Assembly: GCA_028282905.1 (NCBI GenBank) | Contig: JANQGW010000130.1 | Coordinates: forward strand, 1 to 48,500 | From: Sedimentisphaerales bacterium | GTDB lineage: Bacteria > Planctomycetota > Phycisphaerae > Sedimentisphaerales > Anaerohalosphaeraceae | Length of the DNA stretch: 48,500 nucleotides | Reading direction: 5' to 3' | In this document: one piece after another, positions 1-8,705 of the stretch | Numbering within the stretch: position 1 is the stretch's first letter | Layout: every line of letters starts with the position of its first letter | Notes under the pieces: generated by a model | What the model saw: the letters and a program-made list of their open reading frames with translations, nothing else | Told to the model about the DNA's origin: nothing | Databases searched by the model: none | Program-made: the position numbers and the translations under genes

Positions 1-482
1 AATTCCTCGATCATGATGGAACCGGTTGCGTTCGGAATCAGCGCCACACCGGTAAACCGTGCGGGATTCTGTTCGCATACTTGTGCCGTCAGGTCATTAC
101 ACAGTCGGGCGGCCTCTTTGGAAGCGGATGCGTTTTGACAGACCGCCGGAACCGTTTCCAGCCATGGCAGCGGCACCAGAACGTGTCGCTCAACTCCAAA
201 AGCATCCATCAGCTTGAGTCGTGCCTCAATATCCACCAGCGTTGGCGTATTGGCAAACAGCCGGCGAAATACATGCGGCCGATTGTCATTGTACTTCTCA
301 AGACAGTCCAGCAGCTTCACAAACGAAAAATGCGAAAATATATCAATCTTTTTGATCGGCTCAACCAGCCGGGTATTCACATTTTTTGCCTGGGGCGCTG
401 CTAAGGCCGAGTCAAGCCCCCCCGCCAGCGTTCCCGTCACAGCCGCCAATGCGGCATTTTTTAATAATTCTCGTCGTTCCAA
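1..482 (-). CDS. Amidohydrolase family protein, Tat-type export signal (3' part beyond window)
   Basis: The reading frame is open from a TTG at 482 to the window edge, so only the first 160 or so residues are seen. The TTG is chosen because a GGGGG ribosome site lies about 6 bases ahead and it gives the N-terminus MERRELLKNAALAAVTG, a twin-arginine-like signal ending near ALAA. The mature part begins with KIDIFSHF, which matches the start of amidohydrolase-2 (ACMSD-like) TIM barrels, where a DxHxH metal motif is usual. Here the first His is Phe, as in some relatives of this superfamily, so metal binding is uncertain. It starts 13 bases after the stop of the upstream gene and probably shares its transcript. 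Substrate unknown. Confidence 0.75.
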   Translation of the reverse strand, partial: MERRELLKNAALAAVTGTLAGGLDSALAAPQAKNVNTRLVEPIKKIDIFSHFSFVKLLDCLEKYNDNRPHVFRRLFANTPTLVDIEARLKLMDAFGVERHVLVPLPWLETVPAVCQNASASKEAARLCNDLTAQVCEQNPARFTGVALIPNATGSIMIEE

Positions 483-495
483 TCTAACCCCCGAG

Positions 496-2112
496 TTATC
501 TGTTAAATTTATCCAAAACACTTTTTGCAACCGCGTGACACGGGTCATCCTCGTTAGGCTCAATTTTGCAGATTTTCTTTGCCAGTTCAACGGCTTTTGA
601 GACATTTTTCTGATTGGCTTCATTCAGCATCACAATCATCAGCCCATGCGTATCCTCCGGCTTGTTTTGCAAAATCGCTCGGGCATACTCCAGCCCGATC
701 TGAGGTTGTCCGGTCTTTATCGCATACATAATCACAAATCGGCGGCCGACATATTGCTTATCCGGATTTTTCGATAGACACATCAGATCGGCGAACTCAG
801 TAATCCATTTTGTTGACGCTTGATCATGTCCGTTATGATACAGCAACTCAGCAAGGGAGATACGTGTATTCAGACTGACCGGGCTATACGGTTGATCTCC
901 TCGTAATTCCAGAATCCGAAGTATTGCAAATGCCGCAGCCGAATAATTCTTCTCAGTCATCGCAGTGTTGACTGCTTGATGGTATAATTTCAACCCTTCT
1001 TTTTTGGTGGAAAAAGACTGATATGCCGATAGATGCTTTTTAATCTCGTCGCCGGTGGCCTGCTCAATCGCCGTTAGAATTGCCCCCGGTTTTTTCTCGC
1101 CGTTAGCGACATACTGGTCCAATATTTTTTTGATGCATTCAATCCCATATGCCTTAACCATCCGCAGGCCCTGCTCGGTCGCGAAGCAGTATCGCGCATA
1201 TGTCAACTCATCTTCCTGTTTGATTGGCGGATGATTTGACATTGAAAAATTCCTTGAGAACCAGTATCGAAGATTGCAGCTTGATTTGAGATTCTGATAA
1301 GGTGCGGTCGAATAGGTTTCCAGAAATTCTTTCACATCCTCCGGCGAATAATGCCGCTGAAGAATTTCACAGGTAATCGCATTGGAAAATCCGTCCGTGA
1401 ACCACCGCTTGTACGGATCCTGTGTTCTTAACCGCTCCATAATCCCGACTTCAGCAACCTCATGGATAACCACAAAACCGTTTTTTCCAAAGGACTGATC
1501 AAATAATTCCGGAATAGACGTAAAGACGGTATTTAAAACCGATTCGATTTCATTCGCAGACGCCAAAGGAAAAAGTATTTCTCGATTCAAAGAAACATTG
1601 GCTCCGGAGCTAAAAGGCATGATGTATTCCGCGGTGTCAGTTTCTTTGTCGTAAGTCAGATTGGGCAATGTTCCCCCGCCGCGAAGATATTCCTTCGTTG
1701 TGGATTGAAGCATTAAATAGACAACATTATCATCACCCGTCAGCGGCATCACAACCGTGCCGCTCAGGTTGTTAAATCCATCGGCAACATCCAGTAATTT
1801 CTCTTTCAGTTGTTTGTCATCGCCGCCAATGATATTATAAATGTCATCGACAATAATCGTTTTTTTATCGACCAGTTCTTCACGAGAAATAGACCCTGGC
1901 GCCAACCTCTCAGCCATCCTTTCCCGGTAGTCGGCATACGCCTTCTTGAACACCTCCAGCTTCGTTTCCAGGCAAGGTTCATAGTAAACTGTTGCCCCTT
2001 CCACCGAGATCTTTTTCAGTCCCATCTTTCTCACAACATCCGGCGTCTGCCCATTCGCCCATACACTGCCGCACAGCAGTAACACCATAATCAACATTGC
2101 TGCCCTTCTCAT
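496..2112 (-). CDS. Secreted protein with degenerate gluzincin-like (peptidase MA) core and C-terminal TPR-like repeats
   Basis: A 538-residue product. The start at 2112 is preferred over an in-frame ATG further upstream because AAGGA lies 9 bases ahead and the N-terminus becomes a clean signal peptide (MRRAAMLIMVLLLCGSVWANG). Near residue 217 is HEVAEVGI, followed about 20 residues on by RWFTDGFSNAIT. This resembles the HExxH ... W-x-EG arrangement of gluzincin peptidases, but the second His is Glu, so catalysis is doubtful. The last 170 residues are helical, with TPR-like spacing (LAELLYHNG, ARAILQNKPED, AKKICKIEPNED). It lies 13 bases upstream of the amidohydrolase gene, and the two are probably cotranscribed and both exported. 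Function unknown. Confidence 0.75.
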   Translation of the reverse strand: MRRAAMLIMVLLLCGSVWANGQTPDVVRKMGLKKISVEGATVYYEPCLETKLEVFKKAYADYRERMAERLAPGSISREELVDKKTIIVDDIYNIIGGDDKQLKEKLLDVADGFNNLSGTVVMPLTGDDNVVYLMLQSTTKEYLRGGGTLPNLTYDKETDTAEYIMPFSSGANVSLNREILFPLASANEIESVLNTVFTSIPELFDQSFGKNGFVVIHEVAEVGIMERLRTQDPYKRWFTDGFSNAITCEILQRHYSPEDVKEFLETYSTAPYQNLKSSCNLRYWFSRNFSMSNHPPIKQEDELTYARYCFATEQGLRMVKAYGIECIKKILDQYVANGEKKPGAILTAIEQATGDEIKKHLSAYQSFSTKKEGLKLYHQAVNTAMTEKNYSAAAFAILRILELRGDQPYSPVSLNTRISLAELLYHNGHDQASTKWITEFADLMCLSKNPDKQYVGRRFVIMYAIKTGQPQIGLEYARAILQNKPEDTHGLMIVMLNEANQKNVSKAVELAKKICKIEPNEDDPCHAVAKSVLDKFNR

Positions 2113-2210
2113 AATAGCATCCTTATCTAAAGAAAACTCTGACTGAGAGTCAAACTGATCTATGAAACGATATTCCAAATGTTCACTCCGTCATCCGAAA
2201 TGTTTATTTT

Positions 2211-2265
2211 GTCATTCCGAGCGAAGTCGAGGAATCTGTTTAAACAGTATCGCCGCAGGCGATTC
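2211..2265. repeat. Dispersed palindromic repeat, type GTCATTCC...GGAATCT
   Basis: It reads GTCATTCCGAGCGAAGTCGA, then GGAATCTGTTTAAA, then the small palindrome TCGCCGCAGGCGA. The same outer words recur at 3600, 20299, 27691 and elsewhere in this window, always between genes. Confidence 0.7.
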
Positions 2266-2268
2266 AAC

Positions 2269-2748
2269 TCAAGGCTTCCACTGAAGCGTGTCTATTCCAT
2301 CTTTCTTGAAAAACTTTATCTGATCCTCAACAAACCCATATTGAACCGCACATCCGGGCCAGCGTTTTTTTTGAGAGTGAATTAACTCCGGTCCGCCGCA
2401 AAGATTTTTAGGCCCTTTTGCTTCAAATAATAAGACAATATTATCATTGCACACTTGGGTGAGATTCAAACCACTGACATGGATATTCATGGCATATCGG
2501 GTTTGACCATCTTCAAGAAAACTGGGATCGAGAAAGCCCTGTTCAATCAGCTGGTCAGTCCATCGATCTGCGTCAGGAAGACAATCGTCATTTTCGTTAG
2601 CATAACAAAATAATGCAGTAGAAAGTCCTTTCAGATTTCCGCCGCGGCTGATAACCTGATAGTAATAATAGACATAAACCGAGCAGGTAATAAACAGCAA
2701 TGACAAGACGAGCAAAACAATGCGTAGAATCAATTTCTTTTCCTTCAT
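2269..2748 (-). CDS. Membrane-anchored pseudopilin-like protein
   Basis: A 159-residue protein with one N-terminal membrane helix (about residues 8-30) and a small periplasmic domain. The stretch GGNLKGLSTALFCYANENDD and the ending with GGPELIHSQKKRWPGCAVQYGFVED resemble the C-terminal domains of planctomycete type II/IV pseudopilin-like proteins (NLKxLGxAxxxYAxDNDxxFP, and a terminal 'x-G-x-N-V-x-F-x-D-G' segment). The usual processed prepilin N-terminus is absent and replaced by an ordinary transmembrane anchor. Its ATG overlaps the stop of the HD gene by four bases (ATGA), which indicates translational coupling. The family resemblance is from reading only, and the role is unknown. Confidence 0.65.
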   Translation of the reverse strand: MKEKKLILRIVLLVLSLLFITCSVYVYYYYQVISRGGNLKGLSTALFCYANENDDCLPDADRWTDQLIEQGFLDPSFLEDGQTRYAMNIHVSGLNLTQVCNDNIVLLFEAKGPKNLCGGPELIHSQKKRWPGCAVQYGFVEDQIKFFKKDGIDTLQWKP

Positions 2749-3539
2749 AATCGCTCCCCAATTCTGTTTTGAGTATATTTCAAAATAGCACCTGTTGCTT
2801 GCTTAACCTGCTCGGTTTTCGGCAGCAGGTCGATCATCGCCTGCAGATAGCCGCGGTCGTGGATTTGCTGGAGTGAAAAATCGAAGTAGATATCGTACAC
2901 CCAGCCTAACTGCAGCAGCTTGGCGTCATTGATCGTTTTGATTTTGCTGTAATGAATTAATTGCCGATTCAAAATCGCGTCAATGACGTCTGGATTGCAT
3001 TCGTCCGTATCCGGAAACTCCACCTCCCAAGGGAAATTCTCCGGCTCTTCCGCCAGAATCCGGTAATTTTCCACCAGCAACTCAAAAATATCAATCTTGT
3101 CGGCGTCACGGATCAGCTTGGCAAACAATTCCGTCTGCACATCCAGCTTTGGAGGCTCCTTTTCACCGTGGAACTCGACGCTTTTCAAGATGACCGCCCT
3201 TTCGTCGGCATCGAGATTTTCCAAAACCCCCGCTTCCTCCAAAACCTTTACGCCCAGCAGGCAATGATTCTCGCTGTCCTGGTCTTTATAGGTTCGATAT
3301 TTTTGAATCTGCGGAAACCGCCCCACGTCATGCAGCAGCGCAACCGCCTCGGCCAACCAGCAGTCCTCGTCATCCAGCCGCAACGCCGCGGTCAACAGCC
3401 GCATCTCATTGCACACCCGATGCGTGTGACATTCCTTAAGCTTTATATTCTGATTCAAAAACTCATCGCCGTCCGCATAAAACCCCGCGACAAACCCGGC
3501 AAACCACTGCTTCAAATTCTCAAGCTGTTCCTGTTGCAT
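2745..3539 (-). CDS. HD-domain phosphohydrolase
   Basis: A 264-residue soluble protein. The motifs are those of the HD superfamily of metal-dependent phosphohydrolases: CHTHRVCNEM supplies the first His (about residue 40), AVALLHDVGRF gives the paired His-Asp (about residues 89-90), and NHCLLGVKVLE and LIRDADKIDIFEL provide further His/Asp ligands. No partner domain (such as GGDEF or RelA) is present. The substrate cannot be predicted; related small HD proteins hydrolyse nucleotides or phosphomonoesters. It overlaps the next gene by four bases. Confidence 0.8.
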   Translation of the reverse strand: MQQEQLENLKQWFAGFVAGFYADGDEFLNQNIKLKECHTHRVCNEMRLLTAALRLDDEDCWLAEAVALLHDVGRFPQIQKYRTYKDQDSENHCLLGVKVLEEAGVLENLDADERAVILKSVEFHGEKEPPKLDVQTELFAKLIRDADKIDIFELLVENYRILAEEPENFPWEVEFPDTDECNPDVIDAILNRQLIHYSKIKTINDAKLLQLGWVYDIYFDFSLQQIHDRGYLQAMIDLLPKTEQVKQATGAILKYTQNRIGERL

Positions 3540-3599
3540 AAGTTATTCCTTGCCTTGGCAGGCAAAACACCAACTCCTGCCGGATGAATTTTGTATATT

Positions 3600-3662
3600 G
3601 TCATTCCGAACGAATGTGAGGAATCTATTTAAAAAGCATCCCGACAGAGTCGGGATTCCTCA
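3600..3662. repeat. Dispersed palindromic repeat
   Basis: GTCATTCCGAACGAATGTGA is followed by GGAATCTATTTAAAAAGC and the palindrome TCCCGACAGAGTCGGGA, then TTCCTC. Same outer words as the copy at 2211. Confidence 0.7.
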
Positions 3663-3834
3663 ATTTTAATTTTTGATCTTTGACTTTTGATTTAAACGAT
3701 GTCATCTTACCAAAGCAAGCGCCAGATTCCAGAACTTTCAGAAGGTGAAGAATTTTCCTGAAAAGTTCGGGCAATCAACCCAGCGAACGTGTATAAGTAG
3801 GCTTGCTAATACTATATATAAGGAGACAGCAAAA

Positions 3835-4116
3835 ATGCCGACGATTAACGATGTGACCGTCCAAAAACCGTCTGACGAACAGACCCAAACCGCCCAAACA
3901 TGGCCGATCTGGGAATGCGGCGTCAGCAAGTTCGACTGGGAATACACGCAAACCGAAAAATGCTTGATTCTCGAAGGCAAAGTTGAAATTACTGGCGATC
4001 CGGAAACCGCCCAGTCTGTGACCATCGGCCCCGGCGATTACGTTACCTTTCCCAGCGGCCTCAAATGTTTTTGGGACATCAAAGAACCCATCAGAAAACA
4101 CTACGATTTTGAGTAA
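3835..4116 (+). CDS. Small cupin (DUF861/cupin_3 family)
   Basis: A 93-residue cupin. The ATG at 3835 is chosen because AAGGAGA lies 10 bases ahead; an upstream in-frame ATG would add 30 residues of no cupin character. WECGVSKFDWEYTQTEKCLILEGKVEIT matches the start of cupin_3 proteins, and GPGDYVTFPSGLKCFWDI is the second cupin motif. The family includes ureidoglycine aminohydrolase-like and plant RmlC-like proteins of mostly unknown substrate. It stands alone, with a repeat element on each side. Confidence 0.8.
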   Translation: MPTINDVTVQKPSDEQTQTAQTWPIWECGVSKFDWEYTQTEKCLILEGKVEITGDPETAQSVTIGPGDYVTFPSGLKCFWDIKEPIRKHYDFE

Positions 4117-4144
4117 ACTACCATAACATATCATGCTGGGTAGT

Positions 4145-4170
4145 GTCATTTCCGCGAAGGCGGGAATCCA
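4145..4170. repeat. Short palindromic repeat (dRS3-like)
   Basis: GTCATTTCCGCGAAGGCGGG followed by AATCCA forms a near-perfect hairpin. It belongs to the class of short 'GTCATTCCCGC...GCGGGAATCC' repeats. Related copies lie at 19324 and 47287. Confidence 0.7.
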
Positions 4171-4236
4171 GACATTAAAAGTAATACTAAACATCAGTAA
4201 ACATAGGATTATCAATTTAATCGAAAGGAGTGTAAC

Positions 4237-5742
4237 TTGTTTAAATGTAAACAAATAGAAAAATTAACAGTCCACTCAAGCTGTTTCGTGGTGCTGTTAA
4301 TAACGACAATGGTTTCAGGTGTTTTTACGGCCGACTGCTCTGCTGCCGGCAATTCTGAGACCTTTGCAGACTCGGTCATCATGATCTCGGCAGTTAGCCA
4401 GGAGTACGATTTTGCGACGCCTTGGAAGAAAAAGCCGATGGGACGCGGTACCGGCTCCGGTTTCGTGATTGACGGCAATCGGATTTTGACAAACGCTCAC
4501 AATGTCGCCGACCAGCGGTACATAGAGGTTAAAAAGCAGAATCTTGCCCGCCGATATCCGGCGCAGGTTCAGTTTGTCGGGCACGATTGCGACTTGGCGA
4601 TTCTGACAGTGGCGGATCCGAGTTTCTTTAATGGAACTGTTCCCCTCGAAATCGGTGGTCTTCCGGAGATTAATTCAACGGTCCAAACCTGCGGCTTCCC
4701 TATGGGCGGACGCCAGATTTCTGTTACCAAGGGTGTCGTATCTCGTTTAGAGACAGGCGTTTACACGCACAGCCAGTCGGCTCAGCACCTGCTGGTTCAA
4801 ACAGATGCCGCCATCAATCCCGGTAACTCCGGCGGTCCCGTCCTCCAGGACGGAAAAGTTGTCGGCGTCGCCTTTCAAGGCCTTTCCAGTGGCGACAACA
4901 TCGGCTACATGATTCCAACGACCGTCATTAGACATTTCCTGAAAGATATTGAAGATAATCGCTACGACGGCTTTGGAAAACTGGGGTTATCATTCTACCC
5001 CGGCGTGCATAACCCTATTTACAAAAAGTACTTAAACATTCCCGACGACGAGGACGGCGTGGTTGTTACCGGCATTTTGCTCAACTCTACGCCTGAAAAT
5101 AAGCTGAAAGTCGGTGATGTAGTCACCAAAATCGACGATTTCAATGTTGATAATGACGGTCGTATCATGATTGACGGCATGTCACTGGAGTTGAACGAGG
5201 CAACCGACCGCAAGCAGATTGGCGAGCAGGTCGAGATCACGTTTTATCGAGATGGCCAAAAACAGAAGACATCCGTCGAAATCGCACTTAACGAGCCTGT
5301 TTTGAAGTGGCACCGGTTCTATGACGAAAAACCTGACTATCGTTTATTCGGGGGCTTAACATTTGTCTCGCTCAATCGCAATTTCCTCGAAGGTTGGGGC
5401 CGGAACTGGGTCACAAGCCTGCCCTTCCGCTTGCGTTACCTCTTTATTGAATCCTACCAACTGAACGAACAAGCCCAGAGACAGGAGTATATCGTTCTTT
5501 CTGAGGTGCTGCCTGATGAGGTCAACGCCTATGTCACCAGCTTTGAAAATCAGGTTGTAGAAACCGTTAACGGTATAGAAATAAACAAGTTAAGCGATTT
5601 AGACGAGGCCTTCAAAACAGATGCGGACGGCTTCTGGGTGGTAAAATTCATTGGCAATGACGCCCCGCTGGTGATGGACGCGAAAAAGGCACGCGACCGT
5701 CAGGAACTCATTATTGAAAAATATCAGGCACGTTCTGAATAG
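4237..5742 (+). CDS. HtrA/DegP-like trypsin-fold serine protease with PDZ domain
   Basis: A 501-residue exported protease. The start is a TTG at 4237 with AAAGGAG six bases ahead. The first 36 residues form a signal sequence ending near DCSAAG. The catalytic triad is intact: His88 in LTNAHNVAD, Asp119 in HDCDLAIL and Ser198 in NPGNSGGPV. A PDZ domain follows (about residues 250-345: VVVTGILLNSTPENKLKVGD), and a second, weaker PDZ-like part lies at about 395-490. HtrA proteins degrade or chaperone misfolded envelope proteins. Twenty bases downstream begins a full-length paralogue with all three triad positions changed, so the two are probably cotranscribed and work together. Confidence 0.9.
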   Translation: MFKCKQIEKLTVHSSCFVVLLITTMVSGVFTADCSAAGNSETFADSVIMISAVSQEYDFATPWKKKPMGRGTGSGFVIDGNRILTNAHNVADQRYIEVKKQNLARRYPAQVQFVGHDCDLAILTVADPSFFNGTVPLEIGGLPEINSTVQTCGFPMGGRQISVTKGVVSRLETGVYTHSQSAQHLLVQTDAAINPGNSGGPVLQDGKVVGVAFQGLSSGDNIGYMIPTTVIRHFLKDIEDNRYDGFGKLGLSFYPGVHNPIYKKYLNIPDDEDGVVVTGILLNSTPENKLKVGDVVTKIDDFNVDNDGRIMIDGMSLELNEATDRKQIGEQVEITFYRDGQKQKTSVEIALNEPVLKWHRFYDEKPDYRLFGGLTFVSLNRNFLEGWGRNWVTSLPFRLRYLFIESYQLNEQAQRQEYIVLSEVLPDEVNAYVTSFENQVVETVNGIEINKLSDLDEAFKTDADGFWVVKFIGNDAPLVMDAKKARDRQELIIEKYQARSE

Positions 5743-5762
5743 CATAGAAAGAGGAGTAAATT

Positions 5763-7280
5763 ATGAAAATACGATATTCCAAATTGATAACAATCGCAGT
5801 GATGCTCAGCGGTATCGCATTGCTGGCCGGTGGCTGCTCGTCATCACAGATTTCAGAAGATGTTTCGGAAGTTGACTTATCAGAATCCATGAAACAGTCG
5901 CTGGTCTTCTTGGAAATCACCAACAGCGGATATGACCAGTATCAGCCGTGGAAACAGACCCCGGTCGGCAAAGATGGCGGCTATGGTTGTGCGGTCGGAC
6001 CATATGAAATCCTGACAACCGCGGAAAATGTTGCAAATGCAACTCTTGTTCAAATAAGATGTTATGCGCAAAACGAACTAGTTTCGGCAACGGTTAAAGT
6101 CATCGATCATGAAATGAACCTGGCACTGTTAACGCTGGACAAAGATACCATCAAAGCCCCCTTGGCGCCGATTGATTTTGTTGACAGCTTTCCGAAAGGT
6201 AAAGACCTGACAACCTACTGGCTCTCGTCTGGAAACAAACTTACGAAGGCCCGTTCGACGCTGGACCGCGCAGAAATGCGTTATTCGGATACATCATTTG
6301 CGAAAACACTGGTCTATAGAGCAACAAATGTATCACGTTCATTTGGTGACGGTGAAGTTTGTTTTGGGTACGGCGATGCCATTGGAGTTGCCTGCTGGGG
6401 AAATGATACCGATGCGACAATGATTCCCGCCGAAGCGATTAATAGATTCTTAAGTCAAGTGAAAACAGACACTTATAAAGGTTTTGGCCAGGTTGGATTC
6501 CGTGTTTTCGCCCTGCTGGACCCTACGATGCGTCGATTTTTGAAGATGCCGCCGGATATGGATTACGGCGCATATGTCAGAACAGTGTATAACCTGGGGA
6601 CAGGCAGTGATGAATTGAAAACAGGTGATGTTGTTTTGTCAATTGATGGTAAGACACTGAATCCTTACGGACGGTACAAGGATGACCGATATGACCGTAT
6701 CTCCTTTGAAAACATCATCTTGCAGAAATCTGACGGCGATAAATTATCCTTTGAACTTTGGCGAGACGGCAGGATTCAGACAATTGAAGTAACAGCAAAG
6801 AATTTTAAAGCAAACCAGATGCTTGTGCCGTATTATATGTATGGGAAACAACCAGAATATGTTGTGCTTAGCGGTTTTGTTTTTCAAACATTAACTCGAA
6901 ACTATCTGACGCTTTGGGGAGATGGTTGGCCCGGCAAGACCCCGCCCCACCTGTACCATTATTATAATGACTTATCTTTCAAGCCGACGGATGATCGACA
7001 GGATATTGTTATTTTAAATTATGTGCTTCCGACAGACTCTAATCTCGGCTATCAACAGATATCCCGGCTTGTGGTCAGCACGGTAAATGGTAAAAAGGTA
7101 AAGTCAATAAACGACATTCTGGATGCGTCAACGTCTTCCGATAACGATTTCATCGTTTTTGAATTTGAAATGGACTCACCGAAACTCGTTATCAAGAAAG
7201 CCGATTTAATGATGGAAAATATGAAAGTCGCTCAAATGTACGGCATTCCCAAGCTGCATTATATCGAAGATTCAAAATAG
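5763..7280 (+). CDS. HtrA-like lipoprotein lacking the catalytic triad (pseudoprotease)
   Basis: A 505-residue paralogue of the preceding protease, colinear over its whole length. It has a lipoprotein signal (GIALLAGGC, lipidated Cys25) instead of a plain signal peptide. The triad is lost at the aligned positions: His88 is Glu (LTTAENVAN), Asp119 is Asn (HEMNLALL), and the NSGG loop is replaced by SRSFGDGEV, putting Asp in place of the Ser. The PDZ region (AYVRTVYNLGTGSDELKTGD) is kept. A GAGGAG site lies 6 bases ahead of the ATG. The frame is intact and well preserved, which argues for a kept non-catalytic role such as a membrane-tethered regulator or substrate adaptor of the active copy rather than decay. 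Confidence 0.85.
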   Translation: MKIRYSKLITIAVMLSGIALLAGGCSSSQISEDVSEVDLSESMKQSLVFLEITNSGYDQYQPWKQTPVGKDGGYGCAVGPYEILTTAENVANATLVQIRCYAQNELVSATVKVIDHEMNLALLTLDKDTIKAPLAPIDFVDSFPKGKDLTTYWLSSGNKLTKARSTLDRAEMRYSDTSFAKTLVYRATNVSRSFGDGEVCFGYGDAIGVACWGNDTDATMIPAEAINRFLSQVKTDTYKGFGQVGFRVFALLDPTMRRFLKMPPDMDYGAYVRTVYNLGTGSDELKTGDVVLSIDGKTLNPYGRYKDDRYDRISFENIILQKSDGDKLSFELWRDGRIQTIEVTAKNFKANQMLVPYYMYGKQPEYVVLSGFVFQTLTRNYLTLWGDGWPGKTPPHLYHYYNDLSFKPTDDRQDIVILNYVLPTDSNLGYQQISRLVVSTVNGKKVKSINDILDASTSSDNDFIVFEFEMDSPKLVIKKADLMMENMKVAQMYGIPKLHYIEDSK

Positions 7281-7316
7281 AGGTTAAACTCCCCTTTCTG
7301 GGATTCTGAAATCTAC

Positions 7317-7350
7317 GGGGTGTGTTTCACGTGAAACACACCCCTTTTTT
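7317..7350 (+). terminator. Rho-independent terminator whose hairpin contains a parS site
   Basis: A perfect 28-base palindrome (GGGGTGTG, then TTTCACGTGAAA, then CACACCCC) at 7317-7344 is followed by TTTTTT. It lies 36 bases after the pseudoprotease stop and would end that transcript. The centre of the stem is a complete parS sequence. Confidence 0.7.
7323..7338. promoter_or_regulatory. parS: parS centromere site 1
   Basis: TGTTTCACGTGAAACA is an exact match to the chromosomal parS consensus bound by ParB/Spo0J. It lies about 290 bases ahead of parB. Confidence 0.93.
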
Positions 7351-7516
7351 ATTGCGCATTGAATAAGTAAACCATCAGCGATAGTTCAAGCATATTTGGA
7401 ATTCAGTGTCCTCGGCGGCGAATATTGGGTCTATGTTTGCTTCCTTAATAAATTCAGTATAATCAGCGAAATCAGCGTTTCATCTTTTCAATTTGTTCTC
7501 TGGAGCCTTTTTTCAA

Positions 7517-7532
7517 TGTTTCACGTGAAACA
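7517..7532. promoter_or_regulatory. parS: parS centromere site 2
   Basis: A second exact TGTTTCACGTGAAACA, extended by one base pair on each side, 94 bases before the parB start. ParB loading here could also repress its own gene. The rest of the 345-base gap between 7281 and 7625 shows no gene. Confidence 0.93.
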
Positions 7533-7625
7533 TGCTATTTTTATCTGGCTTTTCTAATCAAAATTCATTAAAAAGGTCGAAAAGATTATAAACGGAAGTT
7601 TCGCATCAAAATCACGGAGGCAATT

Positions 7626-8561
7626 ATGACAGATAAAAAGAAAGCGAAAAAACCTCACTTGGGTCGCGGCCTGGAAGCTCTCATGGGTTCCATCACGAAG
7701 CCGGCCGAGGAAATCCCGGAAAAAACACATGATGTCCAATTTCCGCCGGATCCAAAGCTCGAATTGGCCAAGACGGAGTTATCGGTCGAAGATATTCAGC
7801 CGAATCCATTTCAACCGCGAAGTGAATGGAATGAGGAGCAGTTGCTGCAGTTGTCTGAATCGATCAAGGAAAGCGGGATCATCCAGCCTATTATCGTCCG
7901 AAAAAATACGGACGGATACGAAATTATTGCGGGTGAACGGCGTTTTCGTGCAGCTCAGCTTGCCGGCCTTGATACGGTGCCTGTTTTGGAAAGAGAGGCT
8001 ACTGACGATGAGATGCTGGAGCTGGCGCTTGTTGAGAATATTCATCGGTCAAACCTCAATCCGATTGAAAGGGCCAAGGCCTATCAGCGGTTTATTACAA
8101 CTTTCAGCTTGACCCAGGTCGAAGCAGCCAAACGGCTTGGAGAAGACCGCACAGTTGTATCTAACCACTTGCGATTGCTGGACTTACCGCAAGATATCAA
8201 GCAGATGCTGGTGGATGATCAGCTTAGTATGGGCCATGCCAGAGCGATCCTGTCATTGCCGTCAGATGAGCTTCGCCGTAAGCTGGCCAACCGGGCCATG
8301 GCAGGGCGGCTCAGTGTGCGTGAGGTTGAGCGGCTGGTTAGAAAGCATCTTGAAGGAAAGTCTGAAACAAAAGAAAAAAAAGAAAAAGAGGTCCACATTG
8401 TCGACTTAGAGCGTAGGCTACAATCAATCCTTGGTACGAAAGTTAATATAAAGCCGAATAAACGCGGTCAACGTGGGCGAATTATTATTGATTACTATTC
8501 TCTGGATGAATTTGAAAAACTGACTGAGCAAATGGGCTTAACGGCGGATGAAATGATTTAG
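7626..8561 (+). CDS. parB: Chromosome partitioning protein ParB (CTPase)
   Basis: A 311-residue ParB/Spo0J. The N-terminal KPHLGRGLEALMG is the conserved ParA-contacting segment. GERRFRA (residues 103-109) and ENIHRSNLNPIERA (137-150) are the CTP-binding and ParB-box motifs. A helix-turn-helix at about 161-183 (LTQVEAAKRLGEDRTVVSNHL) reads parS. A lysine/glutamate-rich linker leads to the C-terminal dimer domain. GGAGG lies 7 bases before the ATG. Two perfect parS sites lie just upstream. Unusually, no parA/soj precedes it; the upstream genes are the protease pair. Confidence 0.95.
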   Translation: MTDKKKAKKPHLGRGLEALMGSITKPAEEIPEKTHDVQFPPDPKLELAKTELSVEDIQPNPFQPRSEWNEEQLLQLSESIKESGIIQPIIVRKNTDGYEIIAGERRFRAAQLAGLDTVPVLEREATDDEMLELALVENIHRSNLNPIERAKAYQRFITTFSLTQVEAAKRLGEDRTVVSNHLRLLDLPQDIKQMLVDDQLSMGHARAILSLPSDELRRKLANRAMAGRLSVREVERLVRKHLEGKSETKEKKEKEVHIVDLERRLQSILGTKVNIKPNKRGQRGRIIIDYYSLDEFEKLTEQMGLTADEMI

Positions 8562-8640
8562 TAAAATTGCATCCATGCGCATGTGAACACAAACGCAAGT
8601 ACATTCTTTGCTTTATGATATTACATTGAGTGAGAAAGAT

Positions 8641-8682
8641 AATAAAGGCCGGCTGTTTAGCGCAAACAGACCGGCCTTTATT
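8641..8682. terminator. Bidirectional terminator between parB and trxB
   Basis: AATAAAGGCCGG-CTGTTT pairs with AAACAG-ACCGGCCTTTATT across a 5-base loop, with one bulged base. A/T tracts on both sides suit the convergent genes that meet here. Confidence 0.85.
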
Positions 8683-8705
8683 GATGGTTTAAGGCATTCG
8701 GTAAA

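Noticed and set aside
7281..7625. Replication origin next to parS
   Set aside because: No DnaA-box cluster or dnaA gene was seen, so parS alone does not show an origin here.
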